This document shows positions 29,453 to 40,258 of a stretch of 64,000 bases of DNA, in pieces. The stretch is from Rudaea cellulosilytica DSM 22992 (GTDB lineage Bacteria; Pseudomonadota; Gammaproteobacteria; Xanthomonadales; Rhodanobacteraceae): the NCBI RefSeq assembly GCF_000378125.1, contig NZ_KB899245.1, forward strand, positions 62,001-126,000. Direction: 5' to 3'. Position numbers and translations under genes: made by a program. Every line of letters starts with the position of its first letter. Position 1 is the stretch's first letter. Under the pieces are notes generated by a model, which saw only the letters and a list, made by a program, of their open reading frames with translations, did not search any database and was not told the DNA's origin.

Positions 29453-30336
29453 AACTGATCACGCCGATCTTTGCGCTGCTCCTTGTCGTGCTCGCAGTCA
29501 ACTCCGCCTTCATCGTCAAGGAAGGCGAGAGCGCGCTCGTCACCCAATTCGGCCGCATCCAGGGCGACGGTGGCAAAGTCAGCCCGGACTATGCGCCTGG
29601 CCTGCATTTCAAGATTCCGCTGATCCAGACCGTGGTCCGCTTCGACCGGCGCATGCTCAACCTCGAAGCCAAGCCCGAGCGCTACTTCGATTCGGGCAAG
29701 AATCCGGTCAATGTCGATTTCTACGTGAAGTGGCAGATCGAGAATCCTGTACTGTACTACCGCTCGTTCGGCCCGGATGCATTCCAGAGTCAGGCGAACA
29801 GCCGGCTTACCCCGATCATCAAGGATCCGTTGCGTTTCGAGTTCAACTCGCACACCTTGTCTGACCTGATCGCGAGCGCACGCTCGGATATCACCGAGCG
29901 CGTGCGCGACCAGGCGAACAAGGCTGCGGCGGGTCTCGGCATCCACGTCGTCGACGTGCGCATCAAGCGCATTGAGTTTCCCGACGAAGTGCTGCTATCG
30001 GTGTACAAGCGCATGGGTTCGGAGCGCACGCGCCTGGCCAACGACCTGCGCTCGACCGGCGCCGAGCAGGCGGCGAAGATCACCGCGGACGCCAACCGCC
30101 AGGTGCAGGTCATCAAGGCCGAGGCCGAACGCGACGCGCAGACCAAGCGCGGCGAAGGCGATGCCAAGGCGACCGAGATCTATGCGGGCGCTTATGGCAA
30201 GAACCCCGATTTCTACGCGCTGTACCGTTCGCTCGATGCGTATCGCAGTGCGTTCGGTTCAGGCGACGTGATCGTGCTCGATCCGAAGTCGGAGTTCATG
30301 AAGTACTTCGGCGAGGCCAAGGGCGAGAGCAAATAA
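29449..30336 (+). CDS. hflC: FtsH modulator subunit HflC
   Basis: SPFH-domain partner of HflK, 295 residues. One N-terminal TM helix (TPIFALLLVVLAVNSAFIV), then the SPFH domain (GLHFKIPLIQTVVRFDRR) and a charged helix (AKITADANRQVQVIKAEAE) typical of the coiled-coil wall. The four-base overlap with hflK indicates coupled, stoichiometric synthesis. Downstream, a PD40 protein gene separates it from purA, which usually follows closely. Confidence 0.95.
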   Translation: MKLITPIFALLLVVLAVNSAFIVKEGESALVTQFGRIQGDGGKVSPDYAPGLHFKIPLIQTVVRFDRRMLNLEAKPERYFDSGKNPVNVDFYVKWQIENPVLYYRSFGPDAFQSQANSRLTPIIKDPLRFEFNSHTLSDLIASARSDITERVRDQANKAAAGLGIHVVDVRIKRIEFPDEVLLSVYKRMGSERTRLANDLRSTGAEQAAKITADANRQVQVIKAEAERDAQTKRGEGDAKATEIYAGAYGKNPDFYALYRSLDAYRSAFGSGDVIVLDPKSEFMKYFGEAKGESK

Positions 30337-30357
30337 GCTGCACGCGGCGGGACCTTG

Positions 30358-32711
<2,354 letters not shown>

Positions 32712-32764
32712 GATTCGCGCAGCCATCCGATCGGCGATGGTTCTACTCTGCACCTGACTGAGTC

Positions 32765-33910
32765 ATGCCGCGAGCCGACTTGATAATCGTGGGTGCGGGT
32801 GCAGCCGGCCTTTCCGCAGCGGGTGCGCTGAAGCAGCGTGGCATCGACGCCGTGATTCTTGAGCAGGAGAGCCAGCTTGGCTGCAGCTGGCAGCGGCGCT
32901 ACGACCGGCTGCATTTGCACACCGTGCGTGCGCACTCCGGCCTTGCCCACTATCCCATGCCGCGCAGTTCCCTGCGCTATCCGTCGCGCGATGAATACGC
33001 GGCTTATCTCAACGACTACGCGCGCCATTTCGGCTTGAACGTCGTCACCGATTTCCGGGTGCGCAACGTTCGCATGGCGTCGATCGCGCCGGTCACATGG
33101 GAGATCGTCGGTGCGTGCGATTCTTGGCAGTCGCGCGTGGTCGTGCTGGCCACGGGGCAATACGGCGTTCCGCGCATGCCGGCGCTGCCGGGTCAGGAAT
33201 GCTACGACGGCGAATTCACGCACTCCGTCAACTATCGCAACGCCGCACCCTATGCGGGCAAGCGCGTGCTTGTCGTGGGAGCGGGCAACAGCGGCGCCGA
33301 GATCGCCACCGATCTCGCCGAACACGGCGCGGCGTTCGTAGCGATCAGCATCCGCACTGCGCCACCGATCGTGCCGCGCGACCCATTCGGAAGTCCGGTG
33401 CAGCGCACCAGCTTCCTCTTGAGCCTCCTGCCGCCGCGCCTGGCCGACCGCATCGCCCGGCTCACCGCGCGGCTGACGCTAGGCGATCTCTCGCGCTACG
33501 GCATGCCGGCTGCGGATTGGCGACCGTATTCGAGCCGGCGTGTGCCCGTCATCGACGTCGGCTTCGTCGATGCACTGAAACGCGGCCGCGTGCGGATTCG
33601 CCCGGCGCTGGCGCGGCTGACCGCGACCGGCGCCGTCTATGCCGACGGGCATTCCGAACCGTTCGACGCAATCATTGCGGCAACCGGTTTTTCGAGCGGT
33701 CTCGATGCGCTGCTTGAAGACGCCGCTGTGCTCGACGAAGCGGCCGAGCCGATCGCGCCCTCAGGCGAACCGACGACGAGCCCGGGAATGTTCTTTGTCG
33801 GTTACACGCACAGCCTGCGCGGGCATTTGTTCGAAGCGAACCGCGCTTCGCGCCGGCTTGCGGCGAATGTCGCGAGCTATCTCGAACGGGCGGGAGGAAA
33901 AATTTCCTGA
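32765..33910 (+). CDS. Flavin-containing monooxygenase-like protein
   Basis: FAD/NADPH oxidoreductase of 381 residues. The FAD fingerprint GAGAAGLSAAG is at the N-terminus and the NADPH fingerprint GAGNSGAEI is mid-protein. The ATG motif VVLATGQYGVPRMP fits group B flavin monooxygenases of the YUCCA/CzcO-like type. The substrate cannot be assigned. Right after its stop lies the remnant of an unrelated oxidoreductase gene on the other strand, suggesting that this stretch has been rearranged. The ATG at 32765 lacks a strong Shine-Dalgarno. Confidence 0.82.
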   Translation: MPRADLIIVGAGAAGLSAAGALKQRGIDAVILEQESQLGCSWQRRYDRLHLHTVRAHSGLAHYPMPRSSLRYPSRDEYAAYLNDYARHFGLNVVTDFRVRNVRMASIAPVTWEIVGACDSWQSRVVVLATGQYGVPRMPALPGQECYDGEFTHSVNYRNAAPYAGKRVLVVGAGNSGAEIATDLAEHGAAFVAISIRTAPPIVPRDPFGSPVQRTSFLLSLLPPRLADRIARLTARLTLGDLSRYGMPAADWRPYSSRRVPVIDVGFVDALKRGRVRIRPALARLTATGAVYADGHSEPFDAIIAATGFSSGLDALLEDAAVLDEAAEPIAPSGEPTTSPGMFFVGYTHSLRGHLFEANRASRRLAANVASYLERAGGKIS

Positions 33911-33914
33911 CACC

Positions 33915-34322
33915 GCAGCTGTCGGTCAGGCCGGCGCCGAATGCGGGTTGCGCCATGATGTCTCCGTGCGAAAGAAAATCGACGCGCGGACCCTGGCCCT
34001 GTTGCATCGTGAACTTGCGCTGGAACAATTAACGTCCGCGGCGGATCGCGCGTGCCGGATCGCGCGCAATCAGATACAGCGAACTGCCCGGCGTGAATTC
34101 GTCGCCGCGGCCTGCGCCGATCTGCTGCTGCAATGATTTGCCGATCGTGCCGCCGGGGACGTTCGGCTCGGTCTGGGTCACGTCGACGAGCTGTGCGTGC
34201 ACGGTTGCGGCGGCGGCGAAAATCAGCGTCGCCGCAAGCAGCCCACGCATTGCGCAGTGCTTCGAACGCAAAGCGCAAGCATTCGCTCGCATCCGATGGA
34301 AGGGTTCTTGCCAAGTTTGCAT
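33915..34322 (-). pseudogene. Remnant of a di-heme oxidoreductase-like gene
   Basis: From the ATG at 34322 (GGGGA five bases upstream) an N-terminus with a signal peptide (MRGLLAATLIFAAAATVHAQ) runs to an in-frame TAA at 34029-34031. Translation beyond the stop continues in the same frame with LFQRKFTMQQGQGPRVDF and GAGLTDSC before it ends near 33915. From memory, RGRQLFQRKFT and GAGLxDSC belong to large thiol/di-heme oxidoreductase-like (DUF1111-type) proteins, where a CxxCH heme motif follows at once; here it is lost. I infer a 5' fragment with a premature stop and 3' truncation. The family name is less sure than the decay. Confidence 0.5.
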
Positions 34323-34410
34323 GATCATCCCCGAAACCAAGAGCCGACATGACCGACGGCAACGACTGTTGAAGCAATTTGGATCCCCCGTGTCGACGCG
34401 GTCGCTCGCT

Positions 34411-34734
34411 TCAGCGCTGCGGGTAGGCCAAACTGCCGGACGGCGGCGGTTTGATGTGTCTGACCAGCTTGGGCGGCGCTGCCTGCGGGTGCGGCATTCG
34501 TGCCGTGGTCGCGTGTGCGGCCGGTGCGGTTGCATGCCGCTGCTGCTTTTGCATCTGCGACCGCGAGGCAGGCACGGAGGCGGCAACAGGCTCGCATTCG
34601 TCATATCTCAAGACCGTGCCGGGCGCGCAGTTGTATTGCTGGCCTTCCTGCGCAAACGCCGTGCCGTCGATGCAAGCGACGGATGCGAGAGCGAGCGCCG
34701 CGGATGTGCGGATGAGGTAGAACGTGATGTTCAT
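34411..34734 (-). CDS. Small secreted protein, unknown
   Basis: Predicted exported protein of 107 residues. A signal peptide ends near TAFAQ. A short two-cysteine motif (YNCAPGTVLRYDECEP) follows, then a Gln/His/Ala-rich, basic, probably disordered tail ending KPPPSGSLAYPQR. No family recognised. The ATG at 34734 has GAGGG upstream at slightly long spacing. An inverted repeat TTTGCG/CGCAAA (34766-34789) just upstream could be a regulatory site. It lies between the 63-codon peptide gene and the oxidoreductase remnant, all on the minus strand. Confidence 0.55.
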   Translation of the reverse strand: MNITFYLIRTSAALALASVACIDGTAFAQEGQQYNCAPGTVLRYDECEPVAASVPASRSQMQKQQRHATAPAAHATTARMPHPQAAPPKLVRHIKPPPSGSLAYPQR

Positions 34735-34838
34735 GGCTGTTGCCCTCGTCGATGTGGAAAATCGTTTGCGCATTTCCATCTACGCAAATGGGAGGCCGCA
34801 TCCATCACGCCTGCGGTGCTGCGACTGCGTCGCCTCGC

Positions 34839-35030
34839 TCACACCCCGCAGCAACCCGTCTCCATGCACAAGGCCAGCGCCTCCACTGCGGAAACGGAGA
34901 CGGGTGTGCGCGGCACGTCTTCGGAATGCGCGTCGCGTTGCGCTGGCGCAAACTGCCTTTCGTCGCGCCGACGAAGAACGGACGTTGTCGGCGATGCGGT
35001 TGTGTTGTCGGGCGTCGATCGGATATCCAT
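34839..35030 (-). CDS. 63-residue peptide with Cys-rich C-terminus
   Basis: Small gene supported by an excellent Shine-Dalgarno (GAGGAG, seven bases before the ATG at 35030). The product starts MDIRSTPDNTTASPTT, is polar in the middle (RRRDERQ), and ends in VEALALCMETGCCGV. Three cysteines, two of them adjacent, lie in the last ten residues. There is no signal peptide or TM segment. The leader-like polar body with a small Cys-rich tail is reminiscent of peptide precursors, but no maturation enzyme is nearby, so function is unknown. It begins 72 bases downstream of the frameshifted anchor-protein gene. Confidence 0.5.
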   Translation of the reverse strand: MDIRSTPDNTTASPTTSVLRRRDERQFAPAQRDAHSEDVPRTPVSVSAVEALALCMETGCCGV

Positions 35031-35101
35031 CGTGTAACTCCTCATGGTTCGGTTGCAGGCGGGAACGTTGCGCTCCAGTACACGCGCTGACGTCGAAGTC
35101 G

Positions 35102-36948
35102 TCAGCGCCGTGATATCGGCCCGGCACGCTTGCGTCCTGACACGCTCGCGAGGCCGATCATGCAAAGCAGTCCAGCGAGCACGCCGAGCATCCAGTTCGA
35201 CGCCGTCGGTGCGGCCTGAACACTACTTGGTGTGGTCGCGGCGGCGACTGCAGAGACGACAAAGGTGTAGGTCGGCGTGTGCGCGTCGTTGCTCGCAATC
35301 GTGATCGTCGCGGTTTGCGTGCCGGTGGCGCCCGCGTTGAAGCGCACGTTGAACATCGCGCTGGCGTTCACTGCGATCGTGCCCAAGCCGCCGCTGACCG
35401 TGAATGCGGGATCGCTGCTTGCGATCGAGCTGACGACCAGATCGCCGTCTGCCCCTGGCATGGCTTGACCGTTTGCCGACCGTTGCGCGCCAGGCGGTAC
35501 GCTTGCCTCGCGCGCACCGAGGTTGTCGATGGTGAAGGCGTGCGTGACCGGCGTGCCGACCGGTGTCGAACCGAAGTCGGTGCCGTCGACGGTGCTCGGC
35601 GTGGTGTCGCCGTTGGCGATGCCGCGCACGCTGATCGTTCCGGGCCGTTGCGCAGTGGTGAAATTAGCGACAATGGATTTGTCTGCAGTGACATTGGTCA
35701 GCGCGCAGGCTGCACCGCTGCAATCGCCAGTGAATGCATCGAACGCATAGCCGGAGTTGGCCGTTGCAATGCACGTGCTGTTACCGCCCGATGCGACCGG
35801 ATTGGGTGTGCAGGTCACCGTGCCGGCGCCGACCGGGTTGACTGCCGTGGTGATCGTATAGCTCGCCGGTGCGACGACGGTGAGGTCGGCGGTTGCCGTA
35901 CTGCCGGCGGCGTCGGAATAGCCGCTATAGGTCGCGGTCAGATGGCGCACGCCGGCGCTGACGGGCGTGAGGGTGCAGGCTTCGCTGCTGCCGGGACTAG
36001 CCAGGTGGACGTGACAGTTGACTTCACCATCGCTGAGGACGATATCGCCCAGGAATGTTGCCGCAGGGTCGACAATGGACGCGATATTCATCCCGATGAA
36101 AACACTGTCGCCCAGGGCGATCGGATTGGGCGGAATGATCGTCAGCGTCGTCGGCGCCGGCAGTATCGTTATCTGGCCGACTGGGGCAGATGCAACGACA
36201 CCGTGATTGGCATCGCCGTCGAAGCCGGCGTCGACCTCGAACGTTCCGGCGAACCGCGTCTTGCCGCGGAGCAAATGGCCCCAGGGACGGTGATGTTGCA
36301 GGTGCCGTTATCGCCGCCGATGCTCGCACCGAAATGGCCTTGCGTCTGCGTGGCGTTGCCGATGACCAGATACAGGGCAGCGTACTGACCGACATAGACC
36401 GGTGCGGGCGGATCGAGCGCAATCGTCGGCGTCTGGTAAGTGACGACGTAGTCCTCCTGCGCCAGCGCGCCAGTCGCATCGCCGTCGTAGTTGGCGTCGC
36501 CCGAATAGATGAGAATGATGCGGTCGGCTCCGGCCGGCGGATAGGCACCGATCTGGGCCTGACAGGACTGCACCGTGTAATTGGTGTCGATCGTCAGAGG
36601 GCTACACAGATCGTAGTTGGTGTTCGACGCATCGCGATAAGCGAAGTTGATTGTGCCGGTGGGTACCGGTCCGCCTTGCGTCGGCGAGGATAGGATGGCG
36701 TAGAAGGTCAGTCGGGTGCCGAAAGCGCTTGGCGCGGCCGGCGCAATCTGCATGACCGCATTCGGCGTGGTCTTGGCAAACGCCGATGTGGGCAGGCAGC
36801 AAAGCCACGGAGTCAGCGCCAACATCACGGCGCGCGCGTATTTCGCGATGTGCCCTCGTTGCCGCCTTGGCGACGCGCCCGGGCAATGCTGATGGTTCGC
36901 ACGAGCCGGCATCGCCTGGCACGTTTCGGTTGCAGTGCTGCCTTCCAT
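35102..36948 (-). pseudogene. Frameshifted choice-of-anchor D / Ig-like surface protein
   Basis: One gene split between two frames. From the ATG at 36948 (GAGGA six bases upstream) come a long signal region (VMLALTPWLCCLPTSAFA) and an Ig-like (Big_3-type) domain. Near 36265-36285 the frame must slip by -1 to keep homologous sequence going (...NITVPGA | LLRGKTRFAGTFEVD). More Ig-like sequence, a Cys-containing InlB/Listeria-like repeat (YTITTAVNPVGAGTVTC) and an ASPM-SPD-2-Hydin-type choice-of-anchor D domain (GTPVTHAFTIDNLG, FTVSGGLGTIAV) follow. The C-terminus has a hydrophobic helix and basic tail (WMLGVLAGLL, GRKR), like IPTL-type sorting tails. The break lies by a GGGG/TTT stretch, so a sequencing error is possible. 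Confidence 0.65.
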
Positions 36949-37074
36949 ATCCCGTCCTCGTCGGTGAGTAGCCGCCTGCATGCACTCGTGTAAACTCACG
37001 GCGGACAGGGGCAGGCTGGCGTCGCGCATCGCGTAAAACGAAGCGAAATGCCGTCTTTGGGATGAACTACGCAA

Positions 37075-37647
37075 ATGCATGCCCCGAGCCATCACCCCGC
37101 GCCGCTCGACAGCGTGACCGACCTCCTCGCCGCTTGGCGCGCCGGAGACGAAGCGGCGCCGCGCGCACTCGCCGATCTCGTTTATGCCGATCTGCGCGCG
37201 ATGGCATCGCGCCGGCTAGCCGGCGGAGGCGCAGCGCTGCAGACCACCGAACTCGCCCACGAAGCCTTTCTGCGCCTGTTGCAGAAGCCGCTCGATGCGG
37301 TCGATCGCGTGCATTTTTTCCGCACGGTCGCTCTGGCCTTGCGCCAGGCGTTGATCGACGCGCTACGCCGCGATCATGCCGAGAAGCGCGGCAGCGGCCT
37401 CGCCAAGATCAGCCTCGGCGCTGCCGCCGGCATCGCCGTGGCCGGGCCGGAAGCTTGGTTCGGCGTCGAACAGGCGCTCGGCGAACTCGAGGCGCTCGAC
37501 GCGCGCAAATGCCGCGTCGTCGAGATGTCGCTGCTGCTCGGCCTGCCGCAGGAAGAGATCGCGCAGACGCTCGGCATTTCGCTGCCCACGGTGGAACGCG
37601 ATCTGCGTTTCGCGCGCGCATGGCTGCGCGAACGTCTGGCCACGTGA
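37075..37647 (+). CDS. ECF-like sigma factor (TIGR02999-type)
   Basis: Sigma factor of 190 residues. Region 2 resembles YADLRAMASRRL and HEAFLRLL, and region 4 contains the helix-turn-helix GLPQEEIAQTLGISLPTVERDL. The pattern matches the ECF-like subgroup often found beside Ser/Thr kinases in Xanthomonadales and planctomycetes (TIGR02999, from memory). There is no anti-sigma factor next to it; instead a kinase-TPR protein follows 102 bases downstream, which may control it. The ATG at 37075 lacks a close Shine-Dalgarno. Confidence 0.85.
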   Translation: MHAPSHHPAPLDSVTDLLAAWRAGDEAAPRALADLVYADLRAMASRRLAGGGAALQTTELAHEAFLRLLQKPLDAVDRVHFFRTVALALRQALIDALRRDHAEKRGSGLAKISLGAAAGIAVAGPEAWFGVEQALGELEALDARKCRVVEMSLLLGLPQEEIAQTLGISLPTVERDLRFARAWLRERLAT

Positions 37648-37749
37648 TTGCGGCGGGATTGGGATGATGAGGGGCTCAATCTCGATTTTGCGTTATTGAT
37701 GGCGGAGGCTGCATGCCTCGGGAACCGGTGAATATCAGCAAGGTGCGCC

Positions 37750-40110
37750 ATGGACAGTCCGCGGTTTGCCCAGATCGAATCCCTGTTCCACGCCGTGCTC
37801 GGATATCCGCCGGAGCAATGGCACGATGAGTTGACTTCACGCGAAAGCGACACGCAGATCATCGCCGAGGTCGAGCGCTTGCTCGCGCGCCACACGCAGG
37901 GCGAAAGCTTTCTCAAGGAAGCGTTGGACGCTGTGACGGGTTTGGCTCGGCCGATGCAGGGCCAGATCGGTGCCTATCGCATTCTCGGCGAACTCGGTGC
38001 GGGCGGCATGGGCACCGTGCTGCTCGCCGAACGCCTGCTCGGCGATACGCCGCAGAAGGTGGCGCTCAAGCTGATCCGCGGCATTCCGACCACGGGGGCG
38101 CGTGAACGCCTCGCGCGCGAGCGCGCACTGCTCGCCGAGTTGAACCATCCGAACATCGCGCGCCTGCTGGATGCGGGCGAGACACCCGATCGCGTGCCGT
38201 ACCTGGCGATGGAATACGTCGCCGGCGCACCGCTGCTGGCGTACTGCGATAAGCACACGCTCGACCTGCCTGCGCGCCTGCGCCTGTTCGTGCAACTCTG
38301 CCGCGCGGTGCAGCATGCGCATCAGCACCTGATCGTACATCGCGACATCAAGCCCGCGAACATCCTTGTGCGCGAAGACGGCACGCCGGTGCTGCTTGAC
38401 TTTGGCATCGGCAAACTCCTCGATCCCGGCGCCGACGAACATACCGCAACGCAGGCGTTCACACCGGCCTACGCTGCGCCCGAGCAGTACGCAGGCAAGA
38501 GCGTTACCACCGCAACGGACATCTGGAGCCTGGGTTGCGTGCTGCATGAACTCGTCAGCGCCCGCGCGTTGCGCGAGACGCGTGTCGGCGATCGCGTGGC
38601 GCGCCCGAGTGTGGCTGCGAAGGATCCCGCGCTGGCACGCGCGCTGCGCGGCGATCTGGACACTATCGTGGCGACCGCGTTGCAGGCTGAGCCGGTACAG
38701 CGTTACGTTTCCGCGCAGGCGCTTGCGGATGACATCGAAAACCATCTGCATGGCAAACCGCTCAACGCGGCGCCGGACCGTGCGCTTTATCGTGCGCGTA
38801 AATTCGTCGCCCGTCACCGTTATGCCGTCGCTGCCGCAGCGCTCGCGTTCGTCGTGATCTGCGGATTGATCTGGCGCCTCGCGATCGAGCGCAACGACGC
38901 ACTCAGGCAGGCGCAACGCGCGCAGGTGACGCGCGATTTTCTCGTATCGCTGTTTCGCTTCGCCGACCCGAGCGTGCATCACGGCGCGCCGGTGACATTG
39001 CACGACATGCTCGCGCAAGGCAGCGCGCAGTTGGACACCGAACTGGCTGCGCAGCGCGAGTTGCATGCAGATCTGAGCGAGGCGCTCGGCGAAATCTATC
39101 GGCATGTCGGAGATGACCGCGCGGCGCTGGCCCGGTTTCGCAGCGCAGTGCAGCTTTCGGACGAGACTACGGATACGTTGGCGCGAACGCGCCGCATTGC
39201 CGCCGCGGCACGTCTCGCGCTGAAGAAAGGGGATCCAGAACAGGCGGCGCAGACGCTGCCCGAAATCGACTCGGCGCTGGCGCTGGTCGAACCGCGCAGC
39301 GAGGAGGCTGCGCGCGAACTCGTGATCGCGCTCCTCGCCTCGCGCGCATTGGCATTGGCGACGATCGATCGTGCGGAGGAAGCGGCGGCGGCATTGCATC
39401 GCGCGCTCGAACTTGTGCCGGCGCTGGCCAACGGGCAGGACGCGCAGCGCGCGAATCTTTACTACGATTTGACCAAGCTCGACATGATGCGTCGGGACAA
39501 TCCGTCGGCGCTGGCGGATGCGACCGCCGCGCTTGCCGGATTCACCCGCGCCTACGGAGTGCCGCATGTGGAAACGGTCAAAGCGATGGAGATGCGCGAG
39601 GCCGTGCTTTTGAATGCGGGCGACTACGCAGGTGCGGAAACGCAGCAACGCGAGGTCCTCGCCGTGCAGAGCAAGCTCTATCCTGCCGACAGCCCCAGGC
39701 TTACCCGCACCGAAATGGCTTTGGCGGAACTGCTGCTGGTGCGAAACCGACCGGATGAAGCGATCGCGCTCTTCGATGAGGCGCTGGCGCATTGCCTGAC
39801 CGGCACGGAGAGCTATCTGGCTTCCTGCCTGCGCATTCGCCGCGGTTTGGGGGAAGCACAGGTTGTTCTGGGCAGGCCCGGCGGCGTGGACATGGTGCAA
39901 AAGGCGGCTACCGACTGCGCTCCGACGACTTCCCATTTTTGCCTGATCGCGCGCGCGGCGCTTGCGCGGGCAAATTGTCTGACCGGCGATCGGGCCGCTG
40001 GCAAGGTCTTGCTCGCGGAAGTGGATCGGCTTTGGCCTGCGGCCGAGGATGCCATCGGCGCTCTCGACGCCCCGCATCTGGCCCGTATCCACGAGGATTG
40101 CGCGCGCTGA
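37750..40110 (+). CDS. Membrane Ser/Thr protein kinase with TPR-like domain
   Basis: Hanks-type kinase of 786 residues. Gly-rich loop GELGAGGMG (residues 80-88), catalytic Lys107 (VALK), HRDIKPAN with Asp199, DFG at 217-219, and APEQY/DIWSLG. All key residues are present, so it should be active. One TM helix (residues about 357-376) separates the cytoplasmic kinase from a C-terminal region of helical TPR-like repeats (residues about 400-770), predicted periplasmic. The N-terminal 70 residues are a helical region found in kinases of this type. It follows the ECF-like sigma gene; I infer that the two form a signalling pair. Confidence 0.9.
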   Translation: MDSPRFAQIESLFHAVLGYPPEQWHDELTSRESDTQIIAEVERLLARHTQGESFLKEALDAVTGLARPMQGQIGAYRILGELGAGGMGTVLLAERLLGDTPQKVALKLIRGIPTTGARERLARERALLAELNHPNIARLLDAGETPDRVPYLAMEYVAGAPLLAYCDKHTLDLPARLRLFVQLCRAVQHAHQHLIVHRDIKPANILVREDGTPVLLDFGIGKLLDPGADEHTATQAFTPAYAAPEQYAGKSVTTATDIWSLGCVLHELVSARALRETRVGDRVARPSVAAKDPALARALRGDLDTIVATALQAEPVQRYVSAQALADDIENHLHGKPLNAAPDRALYRARKFVARHRYAVAAAALAFVVICGLIWRLAIERNDALRQAQRAQVTRDFLVSLFRFADPSVHHGAPVTLHDMLAQGSAQLDTELAAQRELHADLSEALGEIYRHVGDDRAALARFRSAVQLSDETTDTLARTRRIAAAARLALKKGDPEQAAQTLPEIDSALALVEPRSEEAARELVIALLASRALALATIDRAEEAAAALHRALELVPALANGQDAQRANLYYDLTKLDMMRRDNPSALADATAALAGFTRAYGVPHVETVKAMEMREAVLLNAGDYAGAETQQREVLAVQSKLYPADSPRLTRTEMALAELLLVRNRPDEAIALFDEALAHCLTGTESYLASCLRIRRGLGEAQVVLGRPGGVDMVQKAATDCAPTTSHFCLIARAALARANCLTGDRAAGKVLLAEVDRLWPAAEDAIGALDAPHLARIHEDCAR

Positions 40111-40258
40111 CCCGCGTGCGGAGTGGTCGGCGATGCGCGTTATGTTGTTGCCTCGGCCGGCCTGGAGCGAGTTGCGCTGGATTACCGAAGCCTTCCACTG
40201 ACGATCGACTGTTTGAACCAAAGCGGAGCTTCCCCCGCTGCGGACGAACAGACGTTCC

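Noticed and set aside
40111-40258. Short plus-strand open frame after the kinase gene
   Set aside because: No ribosome site, no conserved motif, and it runs into the antisense of the ABC transporter gene.
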